20,306 bases of DNA from Bacilli bacterium (GCA_016297695.1 JAEDGC010000032.1:1-20306); one strand, 5' to 3'; shown: positions 1-7,447, numbered from the stretch's first letter. A program made the numbers and translations. Notes: generated by a model from the sequence alone, not told the origin.

Positions 1-69
1 TTTTCTCTTTTTTTATGTTTTAATAATTATTCCCACATCTAGTTTACTACATCTAAAATAATAATTTAT

Positions 70-98
70 TTGCAAAAAATTAAAAATTATGATATCAT
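70..98 (+). promoter_or_regulatory. Promoter of the sigma-4/alpha-CTD-like gene
   Basis: TTGCAA at 70-75 and TATCAT at 93-98 are 17 bases apart, and a TGA just before the -10 makes an extended -10 (TGnTATCAT). The start codon is at 127, after a GAGGGGGA ribosome binding site at 115-121. The -10 lies within an ATGATATCAT palindrome that could be an operator, but nothing else supports that. Confidence 0.5.
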
Positions 99-126
99 AT
101 CAAGCAATTGAAAAGAGGGGGATTAA

Positions 127-1017
127 ATGATATTAAATATTACAGACAATCTATTAAGAGCTTTAGGATTAAAATGTAAAAACGAAATATTAAAAAAAGC
201 ACTAATTAATTTTTCAAAAGATATTACAAAATATTTATCTGAAAATGAAATATATGTTTTAAACAGTAGATATCCAGATTATTTAGATGAAATCATAACA
301 TATAATAAAATAGCCAGTAAACTAAGAATGAATTGTAGCAAAATTCCAGATTTAGAAAATGTAGCTAAAAAACATTTTGCGCTTTTTTGTTTAAACATTC
401 CAATTGTTGCATATTTAAAAGATATATGTATTAATTTAACTACTTCTAATAAAGATAGTATGCAAGAATTATTTTCGATATTAGAGCAGGAAAACATTAT
501 AACTTATAAAGACTACTTAATTAATGAAAATGTTTTTACGATAGACATTAGGCAAAAATTAGAACAATTATGGAATACACTAGAATTAGGTACTATAGCG
601 GATTATCTTTATCCTGTTATGCCAAATCAAATGAGTAATCTAACTATAGTAGATTTACAAGTATCATTACGTATAGAAAATGCAATTTGCAAAAATTATG
701 GATTAATTTCATTAGATAAATTATTATTTTTTTCCAAAAAAGATTTTTCTTCTATTCGAAATTTGGGTGAAAAGTGTTATATTGAATTATTAGAAAAATT
801 GCATAGTATGAATTTAAATTTATTTTTCGAAAGCAATGAAATATCTTCATTAAAAATAGATTCAAAAGAATATGAAAAAATAATGAATGAGAAAAAGTAT
901 TATGAATTGCTTCAAAAAAAACAAGAACTTGAAAAAAAATTAAACTCTATAAATAAGGAAATTGAAAAATTTCAGTTGAAGTTAGAAAAACCATTTGAAA
1001 CTAAAAAAAATAGATAA
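127..1017 (+). CDS. Sigma-4-like HTH / RNA polymerase alpha-CTD-like DNA-binding protein
   Basis: A 296-residue soluble protein with no signal peptide. Residues about 36-90 look like a sigma-factor region 4 helix-turn-helix (an L-S-E-N-E-I-x-V-L-x-x-R-Y start, then an I-A-S-K-L recognition unit). Residues about 171-231 closely resemble the C-terminal domain of the RNA polymerase alpha subunit, including R182, N185, G214 and K216, which align with the UP-element-contacting R265, N268, G296 and K298 of E. coli alpha. Residues 248-290 are a charged heptad-like coiled coil. The combination suggests a transcription-associated DNA-binding protein acting near promoters, but targets are unknown. It could also be a distant member of a sigma-like HTH family seen in Bacillota. 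It is a single gene with its own promoter and a strong GAGGGGGA ribosome binding site six bases before the ATG. Confidence 0.75.
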   Translation: MILNITDNLLRALGLKCKNEILKKALINFSKDITKYLSENEIYVLNSRYPDYLDEIITYNKIASKLRMNCSKIPDLENVAKKHFALFCLNIPIVAYLKDICINLTTSNKDSMQELFSILEQENIITYKDYLINENVFTIDIRQKLEQLWNTLELGTIADYLYPVMPNQMSNLTIVDLQVSLRIENAICKNYGLISLDKLLFFSKKDFSSIRNLGEKCYIELLEKLHSMNLNLFFESNEISSLKIDSKEYEKIMNEKKYYELLQKKQELEKKLNSINKEIEKFQLKLEKPFETKKNR

Positions 1018-1071
1018 TCAAATACTTAAAATATGATTAAGATTAAAAAATTAAATAAACTAAAATAAGTA

Positions 1072-1100
1072 TTGGTTAAATAATAAATTTATGTTATAAT
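1072..1100 (+). promoter_or_regulatory. 6S RNA promoter
   Basis: TTGGTT at 1072-1077, a 17-base spacer, and a perfect TATAAT at 1095-1100 preceded by TG (extended -10). It predicts transcription starting near 1107, exactly where the terminal stem of the 6S RNA begins. Confidence 0.75.
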
Positions 1101-1106
1101 TATATT

Positions 1107-1279
1107 ACCTAAAGATTTATAGTTTGTCTTACATAAAACCGACTATGTGATATCTTGGGAATCTAATTGGATTGTGGTGTTGAATAACGGATCATTGATC
1201 CGGGCTCCTAAAGCAGTTCATGTGATGCCCACCTGCCGAGAGCGGGCTTTTATCACAGGCAGACTTATCTTTAGGTTTT
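1107..1279 (+). ncRNA. ssrS: 6S RNA (RNA polymerase-binding regulatory RNA)
   Basis: A locally GC-rich, non-coding stretch of about 173 bases in very AT-rich surroundings. The ends, 1107-1116 and 1267-1276, form a perfect 10-bp closing stem, and the interior can fold as a long interrupted rod, the 6S shape. It starts about seven bases after a consensus extended -10 promoter, and a T4 run follows the stem. In Bacillus the 6S-1 gene (bsrA) lies beside yrvM (tcdA) and yrvN (rarA), the same genes that follow here, so synteny supports the call. 6S RNA mimics an open promoter and sequesters housekeeping-sigma RNA polymerase in nutrient-limited cells. The tcdA ribosome binding site follows the RNA by six bases, so read-through of the RNA may also supply tcdA mRNA. 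Confidence 0.85.
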
Positions 1280-1294
1280 ATTATGGAGGAAAAT

Positions 1295-1981
1295 ATGTTA
1301 GATAGATTACATTTAATTTTAGATGATATAACTATAAATAATTTTAAAAATGCAAAAATTCTAATTGTAGGAATCGGTGGAGTAGGAGGATATGCTTTAG
1401 AATGCTTAGTTAGAAGTGGATTTGAAAATATTACAATAGTTGATAGTGATATTATCGATAAAAGTAATTTGAATAGACAAATAATTTCTTTAAATTCTAA
1501 TTTAGGTATTAATAAAACAGAAGTAGCTAAAAAAAGATCTTTAGATATCAATCCTAAAGCTAACATAAATATCATTAATGAATTCATTTTAGAAGATAAT
1601 ATTTCAATATTATTTAAAAATGATTATGATTATATTATTGATGCATGCGACACAATAACTACTAAAATACTATTAATAAAAAATGCATATGAAAAGAATA
1701 TTAAAATAATTTCGTGTTTGGGAACAGGTAATAGATTTGATTCTACTAGATTAAGCATTACAAAACTAAATAAAACATGTAACGATCCTTTAGCTAAAAA
1801 TTTAAGAAGAATATTACGTGAAAAGAATCTTAGAATAAATCCTGATGTTGTATGGAGTAGTGAATTACCCGTTAAAACACATAATAATACGCCAGGAAGT
1901 ATTGTTTTAGTACCGATGCAAGCGGGAAATTTATGTGCTAGTTACATTATAAATGACATAAGAAAAGAGTTAATTAAATAA
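1295..1981 (+). CDS. tcdA: tRNA threonylcarbamoyladenosine dehydratase (TcdA/YgdL/YrvM), E1-like
   Basis: An E1-like adenylating enzyme that cyclises N6-threonylcarbamoyladenosine (t6A) to ct6A at position 37 of ANN-decoding tRNAs, using ATP. It has the nucleotide-binding GIGGVGGYALE loop near the N terminus, a D-x-D-x-x-x-x-S-N-L-N-R-Q block typical of ThiF/MoeB/TcdA proteins, and an IDACDT segment. There is no C-terminal zinc or rhodanese domain, and the length (228 residues) suits TcdA. An in-frame ATG at 1283 sits upstream, but the GGAGG at 1285-1289 lies five bases before the ATG at 1295, so 1295 is the likely start. It directly follows 6S RNA and converges on gpsA. Its last codons overlap the last codons of gpsA by 12 bases inside a shared terminator. 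Confidence 0.88.
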   Translation: MLDRLHLILDDITINNFKNAKILIVGIGGVGGYALECLVRSGFENITIVDSDIIDKSNLNRQIISLNSNLGINKTEVAKKRSLDINPKANINIINEFILEDNISILFKNDYDYIIDACDTITTKILLIKNAYEKNIKIISCLGTGNRFDSTRLSITKLNKTCNDPLAKNLRRILREKNLRINPDVVWSSELPVKTHNNTPGSIVLVPMQAGNLCASYIINDIRKELIK

Positions 1982-1988
1982 CTCTTTT
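1963..1988. terminator. Bidirectional terminator shared by tcdA and gpsA
   Basis: A perfect 10-bp stem (1963-1972 with 1979-1988) with a six-base loop, followed by T on both strands. The tcdA stop (1979-1981) and the gpsA stop (1970-1972) both lie inside the hairpin. Confidence 0.8.
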
Positions 1989-2941
1989 TCTAATTCTTTT
2001 GGGTCTTTTTCATTATATAATATATCATAAATAGTAATTAATAAATTTGCTTTGATTTTATTCTTTTTTAATATATCATAAACTGTTTTACAAGCTTCAT
2101 AACCTTCAATAGTATTATTTTTTAAATAATTAATAGCAGTATTTTTTGTTTTTGCAGTCAATTTAATACCATAGGTATAATTTCTACTTTTACTATCACT
2201 ACAAGTCATTATAGTATCACCAATACCTGCTAATGATAAAACAGTAATTTCTTCTTTATCTAGCATATAAAGAATGTTATGAACTTCATTGATCACCTTA
2301 GTTAAATATATTGCATTAATAGATTGAACATTACCTAGACCATTTAAAATACCGGCCCCAATTGCATAAACATTTTTTAAAGCTGAACATAATTGTATGC
2401 CTTCAATATCTGTAGTTTTGGTTAAATATGTTCTATTATCACTAAATATTTTTTGTAAATTTTTAAATATTTTTCTTTTTCTAGTTGCAACAGTTAAAGC
2501 TAATATTTCATCATTCAAAATATCAATTGCAAAACTAGGCCCAGCAATAACTGCAATATTTTTAGTTTTTAAATTTTCTTCAACTAATTTTGAACTATAT
2601 TTTTTTGTTTCATTATCAATTCCTTTTGTTCCAATTATAACTGGAATTTTTTTATTATAATATTTTTTGATATTTTTCAAAGTTTCATTTAAAAATTTAC
2701 AAGATGTCATTATAAATAGAATATCAATATTTGCAAATAAATTTTCATATTTACTAGTAACAACTATATTTTTAAAAAATTCTTCATCTTTATAAATACT
2801 TTTAATTTTATTTGTATTTTTATATTCTTCTTCTTTTTTTGAATCTTCAGTCCATACGATTATTTTATTATTTTGATTTTTACCAATTCTTTTAGCCATA
2901 GCCATGCTATAAGCTCCGCATCCAATAATTCCAATATTCAT
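1970..2941 (-). CDS. gpsA: NAD(P)H-dependent glycerol-3-phosphate dehydrogenase
   Basis: Reduces dihydroxyacetone phosphate to sn-glycerol 3-phosphate, the backbone for membrane phospholipids. The 323-residue protein opens with a Rossmann GIIGCGAYSMAMA motif. It carries the family's conserved lysines in the TKG (K106) and S-A-L-K-N-V (K189) contexts, an AGPSFA segment near residue 134, and the C-terminal GIGDTIMTC...SRNYTYG signature. Length is normal for GpsA. The start ATG shares one base with the rarA stop (TAATG), so translation is probably coupled, and the AAAGGTG upstream lies inside the rarA coding sequence. Expression would therefore come from the rarA promoter, and transcription ends at the hairpin shared with tcdA. 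Confidence 0.92.
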   Translation of the reverse strand: MNIGIIGCGAYSMAMAKRIGKNQNNKIIVWTEDSKKEEEYKNTNKIKSIYKDEEFFKNIVVTSKYENLFANIDILFIMTSCKFLNETLKNIKKYYNKKIPVIIGTKGIDNETKKYSSKLVEENLKTKNIAVIAGPSFAIDILNDEILALTVATRKRKIFKNLQKIFSDNRTYLTKTTDIEGIQLCSALKNVYAIGAGILNGLGNVQSINAIYLTKVINEVHNILYMLDKEEITVLSLAGIGDTIMTCSDSKSRNYTYGIKLTAKTKNTAINYLKNNTIEGYEACKTVYDILKKNKIKANLLITIYDILYNEKDPKELEKELFN

Positions 2942-4140
2942 TATTCTTCACCTTTCATTTCTTTATGTAATTTTTCTAAATTATTTTCATATTTATTATC
3001 TTTTTTATGATAGTATTTTTTACCAATTAATTCTTTTGGCATATATTCTTGTTTAACCCAATCATTTTTATAATTGTGAGGGTATAAGTATGTCGAACTA
3101 TTAGTTTTAATGTTATCTGGCACGTTGCCTGTATTTCCCTTATTTAAATCATTTAATGCTTCATCTAAAGCAATATGTGCTGAATTAGATTTAGGGCTTA
3201 AAGCCATTTCAATAACTATATCTCCAAGTGGGATTCTTGCTTCTGGCCATCCAAGTCTCTCAGCAGCTTCAACTGCTGCAATTATTTTTGGACCAATAGC
3301 AGGGTTTGCTAACCCAATATCTTCATATGCAATAACAATCAATCTACGGCATATAATATCTAAATCTTCGGCTTTTATAAGTCTTGCTAAATAATGAAGA
3401 GAAGCATCCGGGTCAGATCCTCTAATTGATTTTTGTAAAGCAGATATTACATCATAATGACCATCTTCATTTTTATCATGAAAAAAAATAGGTTTAATAT
3501 TTAGATTTATTAAAAAGTCTTTCGTTATTTTGTGGTTTGGTGAGCTATTATAAGCAAGTTCTAGAATATTAATTGCATTTCTAAAATCTCCAGATGAAGA
3601 CTCAGCAATTACTTCATAACATTCATTATTAATAGAAATATTATCTAATTTTTTACTAATTTTTTTTAAACCACTCATTATGTCTTCTTTGGATAACTCA
3701 TGAAGTTCAAATATATGACATCTACTACGTATAGCTGGATTGATTTTATGATAAGGGTTTGAAGTAGTAAGACCAATTAATATTATTAAACCACTTTCAA
3801 TATGGGGAAGTAACAAATCTTGTTTATCCTTATTCATCCGATGAATTTCATCTACTATTAAAACCATTTCACCATACATTTTAGCTTCTTCTATAACAAT
3901 ATCAAAATCATTTTTATTATTAATCGTAGCATTTAAAAAACGATGATTGACTCCAAGTTCATTAACTATAGCATTTGCAATAGATGTCTTGCCAATACCT
4001 GGTTTACCATATAAGATCATCGAAAATATTTTTTTGTTTTTAACTAAATTATATAATACTTTATTTTTACCTACCAAGTGTTGTTGACCAATAATATCTT
4101 CTAATTTTGAAGGCCTTTGTTCATTTGCAAGTAATCTCAT
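2941..4140 (-). CDS. rarA: Replication-associated recombination protein A (RarA/MgsA), AAA+ ATPase
   Basis: A clamp-loader-like AAA+ ATPase acting at stalled replication forks. Of 399 residues, the first two hundred form the ATPase module: a P-S-K-L-E-D-I-I-G-Q start typical of RarA, Walker A GKPGIGKT (residues 45-52), Walker B IVDEIHR (D97-E98), and sensor motif LTTSNP. The C-terminal half has the RarA signatures (G-S-D-P-D-A-S-L-H-Y-L-A-R, ARIPLGD, and a final Y-x-Y-P-H-N-Y-K-N-D-W-V-x-Q-E-Y block). It is slightly shorter than the usual 420-440 residues, the difference being at the C-terminal tail. It is first in a rarA-gpsA pair, divergent from xerD. Proximity to tcdA and 6S RNA matches the Bacillus arrangement. 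Confidence 0.93.
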   Translation of the reverse strand: MRLLANEQRPSKLEDIIGQQHLVGKNKVLYNLVKNKKIFSMILYGKPGIGKTSIANAIVNELGVNHRFLNATINNKNDFDIVIEEAKMYGEMVLIVDEIHRMNKDKQDLLLPHIESGLIILIGLTTSNPYHKINPAIRSRCHIFELHELSKEDIMSGLKKISKKLDNISINNECYEVIAESSSGDFRNAINILELAYNSSPNHKITKDFLINLNIKPIFFHDKNEDGHYDVISALQKSIRGSDPDASLHYLARLIKAEDLDIICRRLIVIAYEDIGLANPAIGPKIIAAVEAAERLGWPEARIPLGDIVIEMALSPKSNSAHIALDEALNDLNKGNTGNVPDNIKTNSSTYLYPHNYKNDWVKQEYMPKELIGKKYYHKKDNKYENNLEKLHKEMKGEE

Positions 4141-4155
4141 AAAATCACCTCTTTA

Positions 4156-4188
4156 ATTATACCAAAATTCTAAGAAAAGTAGTATAAT
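4156..4188. promoter_or_regulatory. Divergent rarA / xerD promoter region
   Basis: Two TATAAT boxes face away from each other: 4156-4161 on the minus strand, preceded by TGG (extended -10), for rarA; and 4183-4188 on the plus strand for xerD. No good -35 box is visible for either. Only 68 bases separate the two start codons, so the promoters overlap and may interfere. Confidence 0.55.
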
Positions 4189-4208
4189 TATTTATGAGGT
4201 AGACACTT

Positions 4209-5096
4209 ATGAATAATGAAGTTCTAATAACTAAATATATAGATTATTTAAAATATGAGAAAAAGTTATCTTTAAATACTATTTCATCTTATAGTGATGA
4301 TTTAAATATTTTTATTTTATCAATAAATAACAAAGATTTATTAAAAATAGATACTAAAGAAATACAAATATTTTTAGAAAAAGAATATGAAAAAAGTTCT
4401 AGAACAAAAGCCCATTACATTACAGTATTAAATAATTTTTATGATTTTTTAATAAAAGAAAACATCACAAAAACTAATCCTTTAGCAAATATAAAATTAC
4501 CTAAAATAGAAAAAAAACTACCAGATTATTTAACTATTGAAGAAGTAAATAAACTATTAAATTTTCCGTTAAATAAGGCATATGATTTTCGTAATAAGGC
4601 AATGTTAGAATTATTATATGCAACAGGAATAAGAGTTAGTGAATTAATAAACCTTAGAATTTCAGATATTGATTTTACAAATGATTATATTCGAATTATT
4701 GGAAAAGGTAGTAAGGAAAGAATAGTTCCTTTTAATGATATAAGTAAAAAATATTTGATATTATATCTAAGTGATTATCGACCTATTTTATTAAAAAGAA
4801 AAACAAATGAATTTTTATTCATTAATAATTTAAGTAACCAAATATCTAGACAAGGATTTTTTAAAATTTTAAAAGAAATTTGTTTTAAGCAGGGCATAAA
4901 TAAAAACGTTTCACCACATACTTTAAGACATTCTTTTGCTACACATTTATTAAATAATGGAGCTGATTTAAGAATAATTCAAGAATTACTTGGACATAGT
5001 GATTTATCTACTACTCAAATTTATACAGAAGTTTTAAATGAAAAATTAAAAAAAGATTATGAAAGTTCTCATCCAAGAGCAAAAAAAGAAGACTAA
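4209..5096 (+). CDS. xerD: Site-specific tyrosine recombinase, XerD type
   Basis: A 295-residue tyrosine recombinase that resolves chromosome dimers at dif with a partner Xer protein. The N-terminal SAM-like core-binding domain spans about residues 1-90 and the catalytic domain about 108-285. All catalytic residues are visible: R142 (ATGIRVSEL), K166 (GKGSKER), H237 and R240 (PHTLRHSFATHLL), H263 (LGHSDLSTTQIYT) and the nucleophile Y272. The sequence N-G-A-D-L-R-I-I-Q-E-L-L-G-H is closer to XerD than to XerC, and size and architecture fit a housekeeping Xer rather than a phage integrase. GAGGT lies eight bases before the ATG. No XerC is seen in the window, so the XerC/XerD distinction is less certain than the family. 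Confidence 0.85.
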   Translation: MNNEVLITKYIDYLKYEKKLSLNTISSYSDDLNIFILSINNKDLLKIDTKEIQIFLEKEYEKSSRTKAHYITVLNNFYDFLIKENITKTNPLANIKLPKIEKKLPDYLTIEEVNKLLNFPLNKAYDFRNKAMLELLYATGIRVSELINLRISDIDFTNDYIRIIGKGSKERIVPFNDISKKYLILYLSDYRPILLKRKTNEFLFINNLSNQISRQGFFKILKEICFKQGINKNVSPHTLRHSFATHLLNNGADLRIIQELLGHSDLSTTQIYTEVLNEKLKKDYESSHPRAKKED

Positions 5097-5110
5097 AATG
5101 TCTTCTTTTT
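5083..5110. terminator. Bidirectional terminator between xerD and the 47-residue gene
   Basis: An 11-bp stem (5083-5093 with 5100-5110) and a six-base loop, flanked by A and T runs that give T tracts on both strands. The last codons and stop of xerD lie in the left arm; the convergent small gene ends 16 bases to the right. Confidence 0.8.
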
Positions 5111-5125
5111 ACGTCGTTATTTATA

Positions 5126-5269
5126 TTAACGAGATTGGTTTCTAGATTCGTTTCTAGCGTTAGATCTAGCAGAACATTTTTCTTCATTTCTAGCACTTGA
5201 TTTTGCACGACTTTTTTCATTTGCTCTGGCATTAGATCTAGCACTATTTTTTGCACTATTTCTACTCAT
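5126..5269 (-). CDS. 47-residue low-complexity basic protein (Ser/Arg/Asn/Ala-rich)
   Basis: A short open reading frame starting at the ATG 5267-5269 and ending at 5126-5128. It is preceded by a near-perfect AGGAGGT ribosome binding site (5276-5282) six bases upstream and followed by a strong terminator, so it is very likely translated. The 47-residue product is almost wholly Ser, Arg, Asn, Ala, Lys and Glu, with repeated S-A-R / N-A-R / R-S-N-A-R units, one cysteine (C32) and no hydrophobic segment. The basic, disordered, repetitive composition suggests nucleic-acid binding or a structural role, but I do not recognise a family and assign no function. It sits convergent to xerD and divergent from pyk. 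Confidence 0.72.
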   Translation of the reverse strand: MSRNSAKNSARSNARANEKSRAKSSARNEEKCSARSNARNESRNQSR

Positions 5270-5346
5270 AATCTTACCTCCTAATAGTATTATGCTCTAA
5301 ATTATGATTCTTAATCCATTTTAAAACTATTTTTTTATGGAAAAAA

Positions 5347-5375
5347 TTGACAAGAAAATTTAATTTTGATAAAAT
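5347..5375 (+). promoter_or_regulatory. pyk promoter
   Basis: A perfect TTGACA at 5347-5352, a 17-base spacer and TAAAAT at 5370-5375 preceded by TGA (extended -10). It is one of the strongest promoter matches in the window, suiting a glycolytic gene. An AGGAGG ribosome binding site follows just before the ATG at 5406. Confidence 0.75.
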
Positions 5376-5405
5376 TATGTTCGTTTGAAAAAAAGGAGGA
5401 TATAA

Positions 5406-6801
5406 ATGAAAAAAACTAAAATAATCTGCAGTATTGGGCCAAGTAGTTGCAATCCTGATACAATGGAAAAAATGGTAAAAAATGGAATGAATGTAGCAAG
5501 AATAAATTTTTCACATGCAACTTTAGAAGAAAAACAAAATGTTGTAGCATGCGTTAAAGAAGTTAGGAAAAGAACTGGTATTTCAATTGGAATATTATAT
5601 GATACTAAAGGACCAGAATTTAGAAATGGTATATTAGAAAATGATGAAATTGAATTAATTGATGGAAATACAATTAAAATTGTTAAAGATGAAGTTATTG
5701 GTAATGAAGAAAGATTTTCTGTAAACCATAAAGAAGCTTTAAATAACTTGAAAATTGGAGATACTATATTACTTGAAAACGGTTTGATGCGTCTAGATGT
5801 AATTGAAAAATATGATAATTATGTAAATTGTAAAGTAATTAATGGTGGAATTTTAGGTAATAAAAAAAGCATGAGTGTTCCAGGAGTTCATTTAGATATT
5901 CCATTTATTAGTCAAACTGATAAAGAAGATATCATATATGCTTGTAAACATGATGGAGATTTTATTGCTTTATCATTTGTATCTACAAAAGAAGATGTTT
6001 TAGAGGCAAAGAAAATTTTAAAAGAATATAATCGTGCAGATATGAAAATAATTTCTAAAATCGAAAGTGTTACAGGAATTGAAAATTTAGATGAAATAAT
6101 TGAAGAAAGTGATGGAATTATGGTTGCTCGTGGTGATCTTGGAGTTGAAGCCAAAATGGAAGATTTACCTATATTGCAAAAAATGTCGTGAACAAGGTAA
6201 AATAGCTGTTGTTGCAACCGAAATGTTAGAATCTATGAAAAAATCTTCAAGGCCTACTAGAGCAGAAGTATCCGATGTTGCTAATGCTGTTTTAGATGGA
6301 ACAGATGCTGTTATGTTAAGTGGAGAAACAACTACGGGAAAATATCCAGTTGAAACAGTTGGATTTATGGCAAATATTTGTGAAAATACTGAAAAACATG
6401 TTGATTTTAAAGGAAGTTTTGATTATAAAAAAAGAGTTGGTTTAACACAAGCGATTTCTACTTGCGTTGTAGAAAGTGCTGAAATGCTTAATTCTAAGCT
6501 AATAGTTGCATCAACTGTTAGCGGGTTTACGGCTAGAAAAATTAGTAATTTAAAACCAAATTGCTTAATACTAGCAGCTTGTCCTAATGAAGATGTTTGT
6601 CGTAGCTTATCCTTAAATTATGGTGTATATACTACTCATGTACCAATTTTAAAAACTACGGATGAAGTAATAGAGCAATCATTAGAAAAAGCAAAAGAGT
6701 TTATTAATTTAGAAAAAGATGATACTGTAATAATTACAGGAGGTTTTCCTAATACTGGTATTAAAAAAACAACTAATTTAATGAAAATAGAAGTAATTTA
6801 A
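5406..6801 (+). pseudogene. pyk: Pyruvate kinase, frameshifted
   Basis: Converts phosphoenolpyruvate and ADP to pyruvate and ATP, the last step of glycolysis. The first frame (5406-6192) gives the N-terminal T-K-I-I-C-S-I-G-P-S-S start, the inserted B domain, the catalytic S-K-I-E lysine and the metal-binding A-R-G-D-L-G-V-E motif, then stops. The second frame resumes at about 6184 with K-C-R-E-Q-G-K, then ATEMLESM and an intact C domain to 6801. The break is at the A6 run 6178-6183. Compared with other pyruvate kinases, about four residues of the helix joining QK to KC are absent, fitting a net loss of about 14 bases between two A runs rather than a single-base slip. The promoter, ribosome binding site and terminator are intact, and an essential enzyme is expected to work, so an assembly error is as likely as a true pseudogene. 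Confidence 0.82.
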
Positions 6802-6837
6802 AAAAGCCTTATTTAAGGCTTTTTATCATATATAATT
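6667..6837 (+). repeat. pyk 3' end, left copy of a direct repeat
   Basis: This stretch (end of the pyk C domain, its stop, its terminator and 13 bases beyond) recurs in degenerate form at 7749-7906. The shared tract ends at TATAATT in both copies, after which the sequences diverge. The two copies lie about 1.07 kb apart and enclose the type III toxin-antitoxin module. Confidence 0.8.
6801..6824. terminator. pyk terminator
   Basis: A 10-bp stem (6801-6810 with 6815-6824) with an ATTT loop and a T5 tract. A-rich on one side and T-rich on the other, it can also stop the converging toxin transcript on the minus strand. The final base of the pyk stop is in the stem. Confidence 0.85.
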
Positions 6838-6916
6838 CTAACTAAATTTCTACAATAGATGATTTATAGTAGGGAGTTGTAGCATTTTTATTCTTAGTTA
6901 TTTATACTCTTATATA

Positions 6917-7414
6917 TTATTTTAATTCTTCTAACATTAATTCTTTAATATAATCTATATCTGTAAAAAATAAGTTTAATCCACTAGATTTTAAAGATAA
7001 CATGTATTCAAAATCATTTATAATTTCTTTTTCAACTGAAGATGATATTTTTATAAATTTACCATCAATTGTATGTCTATTTTGAATATATTTTTCTAAT
7101 GTTGGGAATGCATTTTGAATTAAAATTGCTTGTTCTTTTCCAGCTATTTTTTTGATTAATATAGTTTTACAAGTTCCGTATTTTAATTCTTTCTTTTCAA
7201 TAATAGTTCTATATTTTTCAATTTTAGTGCTTAAAGGAATAAACCATAATATATCATCATCTTTTATCGCTAAATAGGATGGTCTAGAGTGTCCATTTTC
7301 ATGATTTATCATTAAACCTTTATTATTGATTCTATCAAAAAATTCGTCTTTAATATGATATAAATATCCTGTTTGTGCTTTCAAGTTATCAACTCCTATA
7401 CATAATTCAAACAT
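6917..7414 (-). CDS. Type III toxin-antitoxin endoribonuclease (ToxN/AbiQ/CptN/TenpN-like)
   Basis: A 165-residue putative endoribonuclease toxin held inactive by the RNA encoded just upstream. Recognisable features are G-H-S-R-P-S-Y (residues 41-47), W-F-I-P-L-S-T-K (57-64), where the P-L-S/T-S/T..K segment matches the catalytic region of ToxN, K-Y-G-T-C-K-T (79-85), and G-K-E-Q-A-I-L-I-Q-N-A-F-P-T (92-105). The frame is open to an ATG at 7453, but the extra 13 codons would be encoded by the terminator hairpin at 7419-7447. The ATG at 7414, with GGAG nine bases upstream, is therefore the better start. Which type III subfamily it belongs to is uncertain. Such systems commonly act in phage defence by abortive infection. 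The gene converges on pyk and probably ends at the pyk terminator. Confidence 0.85.
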   Translation of the reverse strand: MFELCIGVDNLKAQTGYLYHIKDEFFDRINNKGLMINHENGHSRPSYLAIKDDDILWFIPLSTKIEKYRTIIEKKELKYGTCKTILIKKIAGKEQAILIQNAFPTLEKYIQNRHTIDGKFIKISSSVEKEIINDFEYMLSLKSSGLNLFFTDIDYIKELMLEELK

Positions 7415-7447
7415 AAAAGAAAACTCCATTAAATTAACAGAGTTTTC
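7415..7447 (-). terminator. Attenuating terminator between antitoxin RNA and toxin
   Basis: An 8-bp stem (7440-7447 with 7419-7426), a 13-base loop and a T4 tract, read on the minus strand. In type III systems a leaky terminator at this position keeps antitoxin RNA in excess over toxin mRNA. Part of the toxin ribosome binding site (7424-7427) lies in the 3' arm, so the hairpin could also limit translation. Confidence 0.75.

Noticed and set aside
1021..1073. AATACTTA...TAAGTATT inverted repeat as terminator of the first gene
   Set aside because: The loop is 37 bases and no T tract follows; the second arm overlaps the 6S promoter, so chance is likelier.
3110..3394. Plus-strand frame opposite rarA
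   Set aside because: It is antisense to conserved RarA motifs and has no ribosome binding site.
4209..5096. Tyrosine recombinase as integrase of a mobile element
   Set aside because: Length, motif details and housekeeping neighbours fit XerD; no attachment repeats or element genes are adjacent, and the duplicated pyk end is 1.6 kb or more away.
6100..6183. Separate ATG start for the second pyk segment at 6100
   Set aside because: The stretch before 6184 in that frame is out-of-frame translation of the conserved A-R-G-D-L-G-V-E region; there is no ribosome binding site. It is one broken gene, not two.
6840..6899. Nested inverted repeat (AACTAA/TTAGTT around CTACAA/TTGTAG) downstream of pyk
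   Set aside because: The stems are short with unpaired stretches between and no T tract; not strong enough to call a terminator or an insertion end.
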